Notes under the pieces: generated by a model | Told to the model about the DNA's origin: nothing | Database searches by the model: none | What the model saw: the letters and a program-made list of their open reading frames with translations, nothing else | Source: an uncultured Pelagibacteraceae bacterium | Lineage (GTDB): Bacteria; Pseudomonadota; Alphaproteobacteria; Pelagibacterales; Pelagibacteraceae | NCBI GenBank assembly: GCA_902605605.1 | Contig: CACLDI010000002.1 | Coordinates: 16,001 to 64,265, forward strand | Direction: 5' to 3' | Length of the DNA stretch: 48,265 nt | Shown: piece by piece, positions 34,416 through 43,689 of the stretch | Position numbering within the stretch: position 1 is the stretch's first letter | Layout of the letters: each line of letters starts with the position of its first letter | Program-made: the position numbers and the translations under genes

Positions 34416-35675
34416 ATGGTTAGCTCTGAAATATTTTATAATCAAATCCAAAGTAAATATACACGCAAAATTGATCTTGATAGAAAAAGAATTTTAAAAG
34501 TTTTAAAAAAACTCCAATTTCCTCACCTAAATCTTGAAAAGCCTATAAACGTTATTGGGTCAGACGGTAAATTCACAACTGCAATAAATCTCATAAGTTT
34601 TCTTGAAGCTAGTAAGAAAAAAACTACTTTTTTTAGTTCTCCACATTTAGTGGATTTAACTCATAGATATAGACTAAAAAAAAAATTTATTTCTCTAAAT
34701 CAAATTAAAAAATATGAAAAAATTATACATAACACTGGTTTAAAACTAACACTGTTTGAGGCGTTAACTATAATTTATTTATTGGCGGCAAATGATCAAA
34801 AAAAAATTGACTACCATATATGTGAAGCAGGAGCAGGTTTTGAAAAAGATAGTACGAATTTGTGGGAGCAACCTATGGCTCAAATAATCACAAATATTAA
34901 TCTTCAGCATCAAGATCTTTTTGGGGTTAAAACTTTAAAAGAGGTTATCAAAATTAAAGTGGGTTACCTTTCAAAAAAAACCAATATTTATATAGGAAAA
35001 CAAAAACCAAAAGTTTTAAGGGAAATCAAACGAATATTAAAAAAAAATCCTAGCAAAGTTATTTATCCATCGAACTGGAGAATAATTAAGAATAATGACC
35101 AATATTTATATAAAGATAAAAAGAATACTATTCCGATCAATTCAGAATATATTCACAGTAAAGGTCTGCTAGATAATCTTGGACTAGCAATTAAAATAGC
35201 TTTAGATTTTAATGTTAAACCATCAATTATCAAAAAAACCATTCCAAAAATAGTCTATCAGGGAAGAATTCAATATATTAAAAAAGGTAAATTAAGAAAA
35301 TATATTAATAATAATGAACAGTTATTATTAGATGGTGCACATTCAAAAACTAGTGCTAAAAATTTATATGATTATCTTAAAAACATAAAATTACCTTTAT
35401 ACTGTATCTGGGGTATGCAAAAAAATAAGTTTCCAAAAGAATTTCTAAAAGAATTTAGAGGAATATTCAAAAAAATTGTAACTGTTAAAATTCCTAATGA
35501 ACCAAATTCCTGCACAGCTGATGAATTAAAATCAATTGCAATTAAACAAAATTATAATGTTAAAACTTCTATTGAAATAAAAGAGGCTCTCAAAACTATT
35601 TCTTCAAAAGAAAAAAAAATAATTTGTGTAATGGGTAGTTTGTATTTGTGCGGATCAGTTTTAAAAGAAAATTAA
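34416..35675 (+). CDS. folC: Folylpolyglutamate synthase/dihydrofolate synthase, altered P-loop
   Basis: 419 residues, Mur-ligase fold. Adds glutamate to folates. The P-loop normally GTNGKGS reads GSDGKFT (48-54; bases 34557-34577), the lysine retained but the following glycine replaced by phenylalanine. FFSSPHLVDLTHRYRL matches the SPHL...ERI block (about 74-89), EAGAG matches the family E-x-G-x-G metal motif, TNINLQHQDLFG the TNI..DH.xxLG block (His-Gln in place of Asp-His), and LLDGAHSKTSAKNL the DGAHN block with Ser for Asn. Follows accD as in many alphaproteobacteria; convergent with the helicase gene (3-base gap). Confidence 0.85.
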   Translation: MVSSEIFYNQIQSKYTRKIDLDRKRILKVLKKLQFPHLNLEKPINVIGSDGKFTTAINLISFLEASKKKTTFFSSPHLVDLTHRYRLKKKFISLNQIKKYEKIIHNTGLKLTLFEALTIIYLLAANDQKKIDYHICEAGAGFEKDSTNLWEQPMAQIITNINLQHQDLFGVKTLKEVIKIKVGYLSKKTNIYIGKQKPKVLREIKRILKKNPSKVIYPSNWRIIKNNDQYLYKDKKNTIPINSEYIHSKGLLDNLGLAIKIALDFNVKPSIIKKTIPKIVYQGRIQYIKKGKLRKYINNNEQLLLDGAHSKTSAKNLYDYLKNIKLPLYCIWGMQKNKFPKEFLKEFRGIFKKIVTVKIPNEPNSCTADELKSIAIKQNYNVKTSIEIKEALKTISSKEKKIICVMGSLYLCGSVLKEN

Positions 35676-35678
35676 ATT

Positions 35679-38600
35679 TTAGTTTGTTTTAATCTTATAT
35701 TTTAATAATTTATTAAAATTATTTATCATCTTAAATTCCTCTAATGTTTTTGGTGGTGCTTCTAATAATTGAGGATTAAGCAGGACAATACTAGAACATT
35801 GTCCTCGAGATACTGCTACGTTTAATCTGTTACGATTAAAAAAGAAAGATTTGTCTCTTGGTAAATTTTCGACATCACTGCTTGTCATACTTATAATCGT
35901 GATTGGTGCTTCTTGACCCTGAAACCTATCGATTGTACCGCAGCGCGAGCCGTTGGGAAGTCTTTCTAATAAAAAGTTTACTTGGGCATTATATGGAGAA
36001 ATAATTAAAAAATCAGAAATAGTTAAAGGTCTTTCTGTTTTGTCTGAGTCTATAAATTTTTGACCTAATAATTTTTTTATAATTTCATCTATTTTTTTAA
36101 ATTCTGTCTCACTCGTTTGACTACAATCAGTGTGATCCATTAAAATAGTATGAATACCATCATTATTTATAAAAAAATTTTTGGGATAATTTACTCTTCT
36201 ACTTTCCGCCGAAATATCAGTTAAAAGTTTATTTTCATAAAAATTTTCGGATATAAAAGCATTGATGTTAGGATGCATTCTATATGTTCTTGTTAAAAAT
36301 ATACCCATATTAGCAGAAACTGTATCTTTTCCTTCAAGTAAATAATCTAATACTGAGTATCCAGACAAATTTGGATGACTCCCCTGCGTCGGCTGCCCCA
36401 GTTGAAGCTGATCTCCAACTAATACAATATTCTTTGTAATGCCGCCTAACGCAATTAAATCTGCTAAGGAGAACTGGCTTGCCTCGTCTATAAAAAGATA
36501 ATCAATCTTGCTTCGATAAAACCACGAAGATAAATGATATTTTGTCCCTGCATAAAGTAGAATTTTATTATCTTTTAATCCATCTATATATTTTTTTTCG
36601 TTACTCTCTGTTTTAATTAGTTTTCCGTCATAAAAACTATCCCCATCATTTGGATTGCCTTTTTTAAGGCCTTTAAAAACAAACTTTTGCTTAGTTGCTA
36701 TATTTTCCACCCTTTCTAACAAGTTGTGAATTACTTTGTGAGAATTTGCAGTTACTGCAATTTTTTTATTTTTCTTTAACAACTCAACTATAGCGTTAGA
36801 ACTATGGAATGTTTTCCCAGTGCCAGGAGGACCTTGAAGAAAAATACAACTAGAATTTAATCTTGAAATTATATCAGGAATTTCTTTAATAAAATTTTCG
36901 GATTTAATAATTTTATCACCGGATTTCAAACCTTTTATATTTGGTATGTCTCTATTAAGGAAACTTTTTAAAGCTTCATAACCTTTTTTGTTTTCTAAAA
37001 TATTTTCACAAAAATCATATATATTTTTATTTAATTTATCAAAGAGAGAATGTTGCATTAACTTTTTACCAATAGATAAAGTTCTTGGAAGTTGTTTTTT
37101 TTCTTTTGAAATACCTTTTCTTAATACTAGAGATCTATTAAATTGATCTAACTCTTTAATTGTTCCAGCACTGTCGTCTCTATCTGGGTTGTTATTATTA
37201 GCAATAATGACTCCATCTCCTTTCTTTAATTTATATTCTTGAGGAGGGAACAGAAATTTATATTCAAAACTTCGCTTATCTTGAAATTGTGTAACTAATT
37301 TCATATTTCCAATGCACTCATTTTCATCAATTAACTCTTCATGGGACAAATGTTTTCTATCAAAAAATTCTCTCCATGACGGTTTCATCTCTCTTGAATA
37401 GTATCCAATAATATCTGAAAGTAATTTAACTATTGGTTTATTTTTCAATTTTGAAACATTAAATTTTTTTTGGTATTCCAACAACTTTTCTTCAAAGGGT
37501 CTAAGTTCGATATGTTCTTTTTCAGGAACATGCCATTTGGTATCCTTAGGCTTAACTTTTAATAACCAATTTCGTAACTTAAAAGTGCTTATACAGTCTT
37601 GTTTGTTATATTCTTCAATTTCCTCTAAAAAATTTTTATCTTTTGTCTCCATCCATTGAATGTAATACTCTTCGGAAACATCACCTTTTCTTACATCCCC
37701 ACTTCTTTCAAATGAATAATATTTTTCAATTTCTTTTATTGAATAACTTTTTTGGGAAACATATATAGCTTGTTTGACTACTCTAAATAGATCAACAAAT
37801 CTCTCAAGATGCAACATATGGTCATAATCAACCGTATGAATTTTATGTAAAGACGTCAACCTCTCAAGAGCTGTGATCTCGTATGATGCATAATGATAAA
37901 TTTTAGCATTTGGATATTTTTTAAAATGGTTTTTGGTAAATGAAAAAAAATCTGTCACACTTTGTTTTTCCTCATTCCTGTTATGAGCCCAGAAAGGTTT
38001 GAATATTTTCTTTCCATTCTCCTCATAAAACACCCCAAATAGATATTCTAGCTTTCCAGAAAATACATGATCCTGCACGGACTCTATATCGAAGAACAAG
38101 TCACACTCTGAAGGTTTAGGTAATAAATTAAATCCTTTTTTTAAATAGAGATTTTCTTCATTAATAGTAAATATTGGATATCCTTTTTTCTCAGCCTCTA
38201 TTTGTAATTTTGCCTGTTTTATTATTTTAATCTTTGCTTCTTCTCTAAGTCCTTCAATTTTTTTTTTTGGATCTAATTTTGCTAAGTCATCATAATTATT
38301 AATCCCTACTTTATTAAGTTTTTTTGTATTTTTTTTATTATTCCCTAAAACTTGATTCAAATGTCTCTTTTTAATCCACTCGTTTGAGCAAATCTCGTTC
38401 CAATCACATAGTGAACAAAATCCACATTTTTCAGGTTTAGTTTTATTTAATTCATTTGTAATAAAATTTTCGTAAGAATTTTTATGTAATAAAAAAGTAT
38501 CATAAACCTCTCTAAGTTTTATTGCTTGTTTAGTTTTGTCTTTTAATAAAATATAAAAATTCTTGGGTAACTTTCCCTGGATCTCTTTCAGTAAAAAGGA

Positions 38601-39047
38601 ATATAAGCCTACTTGATAAATATGAGTACCTTTTACGCTCGCAGAATTTTTTGTATCAATAACTTCGTAGCTCCAACTACCTAAATTTGATTTTAAATCT
38701 TTATTAATTTCTAAAAAATCTAATTCTCCACTCCATTTACCAGACTCTAACCATCCTCCATAAATTAATTCATATCCTTGCTTTAGGGCTTTAATAGTTT
38801 CTTTAATTTTTTCTTTTTTAGATAGGTTTTTTAAATCTTTAATATTTTTAATTTTTTTATATTTTTTACTTAATTCTTTAAAATAGTTTAATTCATGAGC
38901 CAAACCTTTTTCCAGCCTTAATTTGTCAGAAACTGTTTTTTCTACTCTTTTTAAATTCAATGTTTTTTCATTAAATTCATTTGTAATTATATGCCTACAA
39001 TTAATAAACTTTGTAAGCATTGTTGGTGAGTAAAAATTTTTTATCAA
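35679..39047 (-). CDS. RecB-like nuclease / RNase H-like / superfamily 1 helicase fusion (TM0106 type)
   Basis: 1122 residues. Three modules can be read: an N-terminal RecB-family nuclease (about 1-230) whose Cys17 and the cluster CGFCSLCDWNEIC (about 207-219) suit a four-cysteine iron-sulfur site; an RNase H-like/YprB-type exonuclease (about 315-500) with DLFFDIESVQDH, YHYASYEITALERL and NKQDCISTFKLRNWL; and a DNA2/NAM7-type SF1 helicase with Walker A QGPPGTGKT (about 740), Walker B FIDEASQFS (about 852), GDQLQLGQ, TYRMHP and a C-terminal VAVSRGQ motif. Expected to unwind and cut DNA or RNA-DNA ends. It sits, on the opposite strand, between folC and trxA, where addAB is often found. Cellular role is inferred. 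Confidence 0.85.
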   Translation of the reverse strand: MIKNFYSPTMLTKFINCRHIITNEFNEKTLNLKRVEKTVSDKLRLEKGLAHELNYFKELSKKYKKIKNIKDLKNLSKKEKIKETIKALKQGYELIYGGWLESGKWSGELDFLEINKDLKSNLGSWSYEVIDTKNSASVKGTHIYQVGLYSFLLKEIQGKLPKNFYILLKDKTKQAIKLREVYDTFLLHKNSYENFITNELNKTKPEKCGFCSLCDWNEICSNEWIKKRHLNQVLGNNKKNTKKLNKVGINNYDDLAKLDPKKKIEGLREEAKIKIIKQAKLQIEAEKKGYPIFTINEENLYLKKGFNLLPKPSECDLFFDIESVQDHVFSGKLEYLFGVFYEENGKKIFKPFWAHNRNEEKQSVTDFFSFTKNHFKKYPNAKIYHYASYEITALERLTSLHKIHTVDYDHMLHLERFVDLFRVVKQAIYVSQKSYSIKEIEKYYSFERSGDVRKGDVSEEYYIQWMETKDKNFLEEIEEYNKQDCISTFKLRNWLLKVKPKDTKWHVPEKEHIELRPFEEKLLEYQKKFNVSKLKNKPIVKLLSDIIGYYSREMKPSWREFFDRKHLSHEELIDENECIGNMKLVTQFQDKRSFEYKFLFPPQEYKLKKGDGVIIANNNNPDRDDSAGTIKELDQFNRSLVLRKGISKEKKQLPRTLSIGKKLMQHSLFDKLNKNIYDFCENILENKKGYEALKSFLNRDIPNIKGLKSGDKIIKSENFIKEIPDIISRLNSSCIFLQGPPGTGKTFHSSNAIVELLKKNKKIAVTANSHKVIHNLLERVENIATKQKFVFKGLKKGNPNDGDSFYDGKLIKTESNEKKYIDGLKDNKILLYAGTKYHLSSWFYRSKIDYLFIDEASQFSLADLIALGGITKNIVLVGDQLQLGQPTQGSHPNLSGYSVLDYLLEGKDTVSANMGIFLTRTYRMHPNINAFISENFYENKLLTDISAESRRVNYPKNFFINNDGIHTILMDHTDCSQTSETEFKKIDEIIKKLLGQKFIDSDKTERPLTISDFLIISPYNAQVNFLLERLPNGSRCGTIDRFQGQEAPITIISMTSSDVENLPRDKSFFFNRNRLNVAVSRGQCSSIVLLNPQLLEAPPKTLEEFKMINNFNKLLKYKIKTN

Positions 39048-39132
39048 TGTTTTTTTATTTATTAATAGTAAATCTTTTTTAAATTAGTGGAATAATTTAA
39101 TTAATTAAAAAAATTAGAATTTTAATAGAAAA

Positions 39133-39447
39133 TTAAAGTGATTTATCTAACCACTCCTTAACTTTAGCTTCTCCAGGAAAACCAACAAGTCTATCGATCT
39201 CCTTGCCTTTGCGAAAAATAATAGTTGATGGAACTCCTCTGATTCCCATAACGCTTCCTTGATTAATAGCGTTATCCTCGACGTCTCCATAATAAAATTT
39301 GCAAGATGGATAATTTTCACTTAATTTTTCTAGAACAGGTGATAACGACCTGCATGGCGCACACCAACTCGCAGAAAATTGGACGCAAACTATTTCCTCT
39401 TTAGATATTTTATCTTCCCACTCTGAATCTTGAAATGTATGTATCAT
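39133..39447 (-). CDS. trxA: Thioredoxin
   Basis: 104 residues, single thioredoxin domain with the canonical redox site WCAPC (28-32), the cis-Pro segment RGVPSTII (about 74-81) and no signal peptide, so cytoplasmic. General protein disulfide reductant. An 85-base gap separates it from the helicase gene downstream, and it is divergent from the Cas4/RecB-like nuclease gene over 119 bases with no recognisable terminator or repeat. Confidence 0.94.
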   Translation of the reverse strand: MIHTFQDSEWEDKISKEEIVCVQFSASWCAPCRSLSPVLEKLSENYPSCKFYYGDVEDNAINQGSVMGIRGVPSTIIFRKGKEIDRLVGFPGEAKVKEWLDKSL

Positions 39448-39566
39448 GTTTAGTTATTAAGTATTAAAAATGAATTTGTCAATTAAGATAATTGGGTAAA
39501 TAAAAAATTATATTTTTAGTTTTATTGATTTCGGTTGTTTATTTATTTCTGATATAAATAATTATT

Positions 39567-40343
39567 ATGTTTGTTGCAGATAAAAATTTTCCATGGTCGT
39601 CTAGATATAACCCCGAAACAGATAAACCATTTATTATGTCTCGTTCTAAAATTGACCTTTATTTAAGATGTAAAAGATGTGCTTATCTAGATATGCGGCT
39701 TGGTATTAAAGGTCCTAAACCTTTTCCATATAATTTAAATTCTCGTATTGATCACCTATTAAAAGTTGAACATGATATTGCCAGAGAAAAGAAGGTAAAG
39801 ACAAAGTATTTAGAAGAATGTGATATTGATGCAATTCCCTATAGTCATACAGATTTAGATGTTTGGAGAGAACCTTTTAAAGCGGCAAGATATCATCATA
39901 AAGATACAAATATAGTCGTAGCTGGTTCCGTAGATGATCTTTGGGAAGACAATAAAAGTAAAAAAATTCATATAGTTGATTATAAGTCAACCCATACTGA
40001 AAACTTTGAAAGATTAAAAAATTTTGATGCCCCATATTTGATCGGCTATAAAAGACAGGCGGAGATTTATGCATGGATTTTATCAAAATTAGGTCTTGAT
40101 ATTCATCAGACAAGTTATTTTTTGTATGTTAATGCAACTCTAAAGCAAGAGACATTTGATAATAAACTAGACTTTGAATATGCTTTAATTCCCTATAAAA
40201 TGAGAGACTTTAATTGGGTTGAAGCTACAATTATTGAAATAAAAAATTTTTTAGAAACAAATAAAATTCCAGCAGCAACTAATGATTGTGAACTATGTAA
40301 ATATATGCACAAGTTTTTTGAATTTATTAAAAAGAAAAGTTAA
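39567..40343 (+). CDS. Solitary Cas4/RecB-like PD-(D/E)XK nuclease
   Basis: 258 residues. N-terminal MSRSKIDLYLRCKRCAYLD (about 24-42) is the RecB/Cas4-type start with Cys35 and Cys38; DCELCKYM (about 240-247) supplies two more Cys, suggesting an Fe-S cluster. The nuclease core is GSVDDLWEDNKSKKIHIVDYKST (split: GSVDDLW about 120, IVDYKST about 134-140) with the D...D-x-K triad, and a motif IV-like KRQAEIYAWIL helix after it. No cas genes or CRISPR array accompany it. It is convergent with the six-gene operon (15-base gap). Probable DNA exonuclease; partner unknown. Confidence 0.8.
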   Translation: MFVADKNFPWSSRYNPETDKPFIMSRSKIDLYLRCKRCAYLDMRLGIKGPKPFPYNLNSRIDHLLKVEHDIAREKKVKTKYLEECDIDAIPYSHTDLDVWREPFKAARYHHKDTNIVVAGSVDDLWEDNKSKKIHIVDYKSTHTENFERLKNFDAPYLIGYKRQAEIYAWILSKLGLDIHQTSYFLYVNATLKQETFDNKLDFEYALIPYKMRDFNWVEATIIEIKNFLETNKIPAATNDCELCKYMHKFFEFIKKKS

Positions 40344-40358
40344 AATTAATTATATTTT

Positions 40359-40934
40359 TCAAGCAATCTTGTTTAACTTATCTAATTTTGAGGTTCGTTT
40401 ATCAGTTAATACTTTTTGAACTAACTTTCGATTACAATTTACCCCTAATAACTGCTCAACTTTTCTTGCAATACTTGTTTTAGTCTCACATTTACTATTT
40501 TTTTCATCTCTTATTTTTGATTTATCTTTTTCACCCACAGCTGCTTCTATTTTTTTTTGATATTCAGCAGCACTTGGTGCTTTATCAAAAATTTCTAATA
40601 TTTTTTCTTTTTTTTGTTCTAAAATTTTTCTTCCTAATAAAGAATTATTATTATTCTTCATTGAATTTAATATTTCTTCAATCTTAGTCTCGGTTGGTAT
40701 TTTGTATATATGTGGTGTTGAGCCCTCTTTACCGACTCTTTTCACTTTAGCCATAATTAAATTATTATTATTCGCAAACCGGGGAAGGTTATCTACCCTA
40801 TCAATTAGAATTTTTCTTTTGTTAAGAAAATTAATCAATTCTTCAGCATCAAAATAACCACTAGGTTTTTCCTCATATAAAAAACCTTCATTTTTTTTAG
40901 TTTTTAAATTATATGGATTGCTATTTTGGCTCAT
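40359..40934 (-). CDS. Unrecognised 191-residue charged protein, last gene of operon
   Basis: Not recognised. A Lys/Glu-rich soluble protein with no signal peptide or membrane segment. Central part NSMKNNNNSLLGRKILEQKK and a C-terminal region with helical, basic sequence (KTSIARKVEQLLGVNCNRKLVQKVLTDKR) that could bind nucleic acid, which is speculation. The start is supported by AAGGAGGT (40944-40937), a perfect ribosome site but only about 3 bases from the ATG, closer than usual. It follows rmuC by 14 bases as the distal gene of the six-gene unit and is conserved in position only as far as this window shows. Confidence 0.6.
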   Translation of the reverse strand: MSQNSNPYNLKTKKNEGFLYEEKPSGYFDAEELINFLNKRKILIDRVDNLPRFANNNNLIMAKVKRVGKEGSTPHIYKIPTETKIEEILNSMKNNNNSLLGRKILEQKKEKILEIFDKAPSAAEYQKKIEAAVGEKDKSKIRDEKNSKCETKTSIARKVEQLLGVNCNRKLVQKVLTDKRTSKLDKLNKIA

Positions 40935-40936
40935 TT

Positions 40937-40944
40937 ACCTCCTT
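40937..40944 (-). promoter_or_regulatory. Perfect, closely spaced Shine-Dalgarno
   Basis: On the minus strand AAGGAGGT is fully complementary to the 16S rRNA 3' end, followed by AA and the ATG of the last operon gene. Such full matches are rare in this window, where most genes have weak or no SD. The short spacing of about three bases may limit its efficiency. Confidence 0.6.
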
Positions 40945-40948
40945 ACAT

Positions 40949-42082
40949 TTAATTTGGTTTGTTAATATCCTCAGGATCCTCAACAAAATTAATCATTTTA
41001 TCTTTATCTTCCGTTTTTACTAACTGATTTACACCTAACCCATGATCATCTTTTAATTTAATTATTTTAGATTCTAAACCTTGTGACGATCCATATGAAG
41101 TATGAACTACTTCAGTTAGAGATTTTGCGTGAGTGTTATGACTTGATATTAATGTTTTTAAGCTTTTTTTAAGAGTATTGTATTTATTAAAAATATCCTC
41201 AGCTTTTCCTATTATTGTATCTATTTTGGATATTTGTTTTTCTTGATTTTTAATAGAAGTAATAGTTGAAATTAAACTCATTATACTTATTGGCCCAGCT
41301 AACATAATATTTTTTTCAAAGCATAAGTCTAAAATATCATCTGACTTCTCGAGAATACTCAAATAACAACTATCAAATGGTAAAAATAAAACCACATATT
41401 GAAAAGAATTTAGATTATGAATTTTTAAATAGTCTTTATTAGAAAGTTGTTCAATATGTGTTTTAACAGACTCTATATGTTTTTTTAAATGTAGCTCTCT
41501 TGAGTCTTCATCTTTAGCGTTAGTAAAGTCCTGGAAACTCTTTAAGCTTACCTTGCAATCCACCACAATGTGATCAGCTACTGGTCCTTTTACATTTATA
41601 ATAAAATCTGGATTAACAGTTTTTTTATTTCCAGTTTCTGAGTCAGTAAGAGTGTGTCCTTTTCTTTCCTCAAAATCACCATCTTCCTCAGTCAAACCAT
41701 TTTTTTCCAGAAGTCTCCTTAATTTTTTTTCATTGAAACGGCCTTGGTATTTGGCATCACCAACTAGTTTATCGTGAAAATTTTTAAATATAGAATGCTG
41801 ATCTTTATGTTCATTAAGAATAAGATTGCTTTGATTTTTAAAATCATCAACATTTTTTCTATCTAATGCTAATTGCTCCTTATCTTTTTTTAAATCTTCT
41901 AAATATTTTTCAGTAAGATTAATTTTATCTACTAACTTGTCATTTTCATTTTTAAGATTTAAGATTTCAGGGCTGTTAGGATCAACAATATTAGTTTTTT
42001 TATGAGTATAATAAAAATATAATAATAGTGCTGCAACAGTTAAAGATAATACAATAACAGAAATTATAAGTGAAATTATCAT
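40949..42082 (-). CDS. rmuC: RmuC family DNA recombination protein
   Basis: 377 residues. N-terminal transmembrane helix (about 2-24, IISLIISVIVLSLTVAALLLYFYY), a long coiled coil (about 40-110), then the RmuC nuclease-like domain: GRFNEKKLRRLLEKNGL (about 123-139, matching the family's G-x-W-G-E..L block, with Phe-Asn in place of Trp-Gly), VNPDFIINVKG, VVDCKVSLKSFQDF (about 183-196, the DSK-like catalytic pair as DCK). Limits DNA rearrangements at inverted repeats in E. coli. Membrane anchoring with the domain cytoplasmic is expected. Lies inside an operon with the GHKL-zincin gene. Confidence 0.85.
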   Translation of the reverse strand: MIISLIISVIVLSLTVAALLLYFYYTHKKTNIVDPNSPEILNLKNENDKLVDKINLTEKYLEDLKKDKEQLALDRKNVDDFKNQSNLILNEHKDQHSIFKNFHDKLVGDAKYQGRFNEKKLRRLLEKNGLTEEDGDFEERKGHTLTDSETGNKKTVNPDFIINVKGPVADHIVVDCKVSLKSFQDFTNAKDEDSRELHLKKHIESVKTHIEQLSNKDYLKIHNLNSFQYVVLFLPFDSCYLSILEKSDDILDLCFEKNIMLAGPISIMSLISTITSIKNQEKQISKIDTIIGKAEDIFNKYNTLKKSLKTLISSHNTHAKSLTEVVHTSYGSSQGLESKIIKLKDDHGLGVNQLVKTEDKDKMINFVEDPEDINKPN

Positions 42083-42096
42083 AAAATATTTATATC

Positions 42097-43689
42097 CTAG
42101 TTAATAAATTTATTCCATTGTTTAGAATACTTACTGACAACGGCATTATTATCGATACAAGCAGATATCAAGTAAGTTAAACAATCAGAAAATTCTCTGG
42201 AACCATCATCATTACCAGTTGCATGACTTAATTCGTGTAGAAAAGTAGAAAACATTTTTCCAAAACTTTGTTTAAATAAATCAGCATGTAAATAGACTGT
42301 CTTTGAATTATAATCAGAATTATTTTTTATTTCACCTAATAATTCTTTACAAAAAATTTTCTTAAACTTTAAATTATATAATGATTCATCTTCATCATAT
42401 TCATTATTAAAAAGTTTTGCAAAAGAAGGGCTAACTCCTTTAGCGGCTTCAAAACAAAACTTTATCGCTTCTTGTTCTTTTGTTGTTAAATCTGCAGTTT
42501 TTTTATTCTTAATTCTTTTTTCTGCATTAACTTTAGCTTTGATAAAACTTTCCAGTGAGCTCATGACTCCAAAATTATTAAAATAACTAGGAAGCATTAT
42601 TTTGTTATTTTTTTTCATCTTGTTATCACGACTTCTAATATAATTTTGTGTTTTTGTAGAAAACCAATCGTTATATGAAACATCACGTGAATAAGTGTAA
42701 GTGCTCTCACTCAAATATTCGTTACCAAATAAATTTTTTAAGGATTTGTCTTCTTTAAGCCGGCCATAAGTGGCAGAGGCTAAAGCACTTAATAATAAAT
42801 GACCTTTAGGCCAAATTTCTTTTGAACTTTCTAAAATATATTTTATAGCATGGTTATTTTCCATTGATGCGTAATAGAAACCACTTCTTGCAAAAATTGA
42901 GTAAAAAGTACTTTGTAGTTTAGAGTCGAATGCTTGCCTGTCCCTGTCAATTTTAACCTTTTTTTCTAATGCAGCATATTTCTTATCAATTGAAATAATT
43001 ACTGGAATTCCTTTAATATCTACTCTTTTCAAACCTTTATAAAAACCAAATCCATCTTTATTTTTTGATTTGTAAATTGTTATATCATTATAAGAATGAA
43101 GCACCTCACCAATCAAAGGGTTTGAAGAATAAAAAAAGTTTCTTAAACCAAATTGAAATGCTTTTTTAAGTTTTTTGTCTAATGTATTAATAATAAAATA
43201 ATTTCCTTTTAACTTATTTATTTTAAAATAATTATAAACCAGTGCTCTAAGACCATCAGTGCCTGGTACTTCTTTACCCACTGAGACTACAAGGCACTGA
43301 TCACCTGAAATCATTATTGGATTATAGATCCCCATTCTTGCCATATCAGATAAACATTTCTTTACACCTTCGCCATGCGCACCAATTTGATTCTCTTGCT
43401 CAGTCTTTGAAGATCCAATGTAATATAATTTCTCTAACGAATATTCATTTGGTGCATATACTTTAATTAAATCATTATCTGTTGAGATTTTAATTTGATC
43501 TATATCCATTTTTGCTGAAACAACTCCATCTCTAGCATTTTGTAAAATATCTCTAGATATTTTCTCATGATCCCAGATCTCTTCTCCCCAAGATGTTGTA
43601 ACGGACGATGTGATTGATTTAATATGTTCTACTTCTGTCACTTCATTTAATTCTAAAATTATATCTTTTAACTTTTTAATATTATCCAT
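42097..43689 (-). CDS. GHKL-type ATPase with C-terminal HExxH zincin motif
   Basis: 530 residues from ATG 43689 (MDNIKKLKD), chosen because GGAGG lies 6 bases upstream; a TTG at 43701 would include that ribosome site in the coding part. N-terminus resembles a GHKL (gyrase/Hsp90/MORC) fold: N-box ISRDILQNARDGV (about 44-56) and G2-like IGAHGEGVK (about 102-110) after IGSSKTEQ. The usual DxGxG box is not obvious (APNEYS at that place). The C-terminus carries FLHELSHATGNDDGSREFSD (HELSH at about 485-489), a zincin metallopeptidase signature with possible third ligands Asp or Glu downstream. The middle is unrecognised. Paramyxin-like MORC and T4 rIIA proteins share the GHKL part only. Function unknown. 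Confidence 0.7.
   Translation of the reverse strand: MDNIKKLKDIILELNEVTEVEHIKSITSSVTTSWGEEIWDHEKISRDILQNARDGVVSAKMDIDQIKISTDNDLIKVYAPNEYSLEKLYYIGSSKTEQENQIGAHGEGVKKCLSDMARMGIYNPIMISGDQCLVVSVGKEVPGTDGLRALVYNYFKINKLKGNYFIINTLDKKLKKAFQFGLRNFFYSSNPLIGEVLHSYNDITIYKSKNKDGFGFYKGLKRVDIKGIPVIISIDKKYAALEKKVKIDRDRQAFDSKLQSTFYSIFARSGFYYASMENNHAIKYILESSKEIWPKGHLLLSALASATYGRLKEDKSLKNLFGNEYLSESTYTYSRDVSYNDWFSTKTQNYIRSRDNKMKKNNKIMLPSYFNNFGVMSSLESFIKAKVNAEKRIKNKKTADLTTKEQEAIKFCFEAAKGVSPSFAKLFNNEYDEDESLYNLKFKKIFCKELLGEIKNNSDYNSKTVYLHADLFKQSFGKMFSTFLHELSHATGNDDGSREFSDCLTYLISACIDNNAVVSKYSKQWNKFIN

Noticed and set aside
39567-40343. CRISPR-Cas locus with Cas4
   Set aside because: No repeat array, cas1, cas2 or effector genes within the window.
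42097-43689. T4 rIIA-like phage gene
   Set aside because: GHKL part is shared, but length, C-terminal zincin motif and operon partners differ; kept as an alternative origin only.
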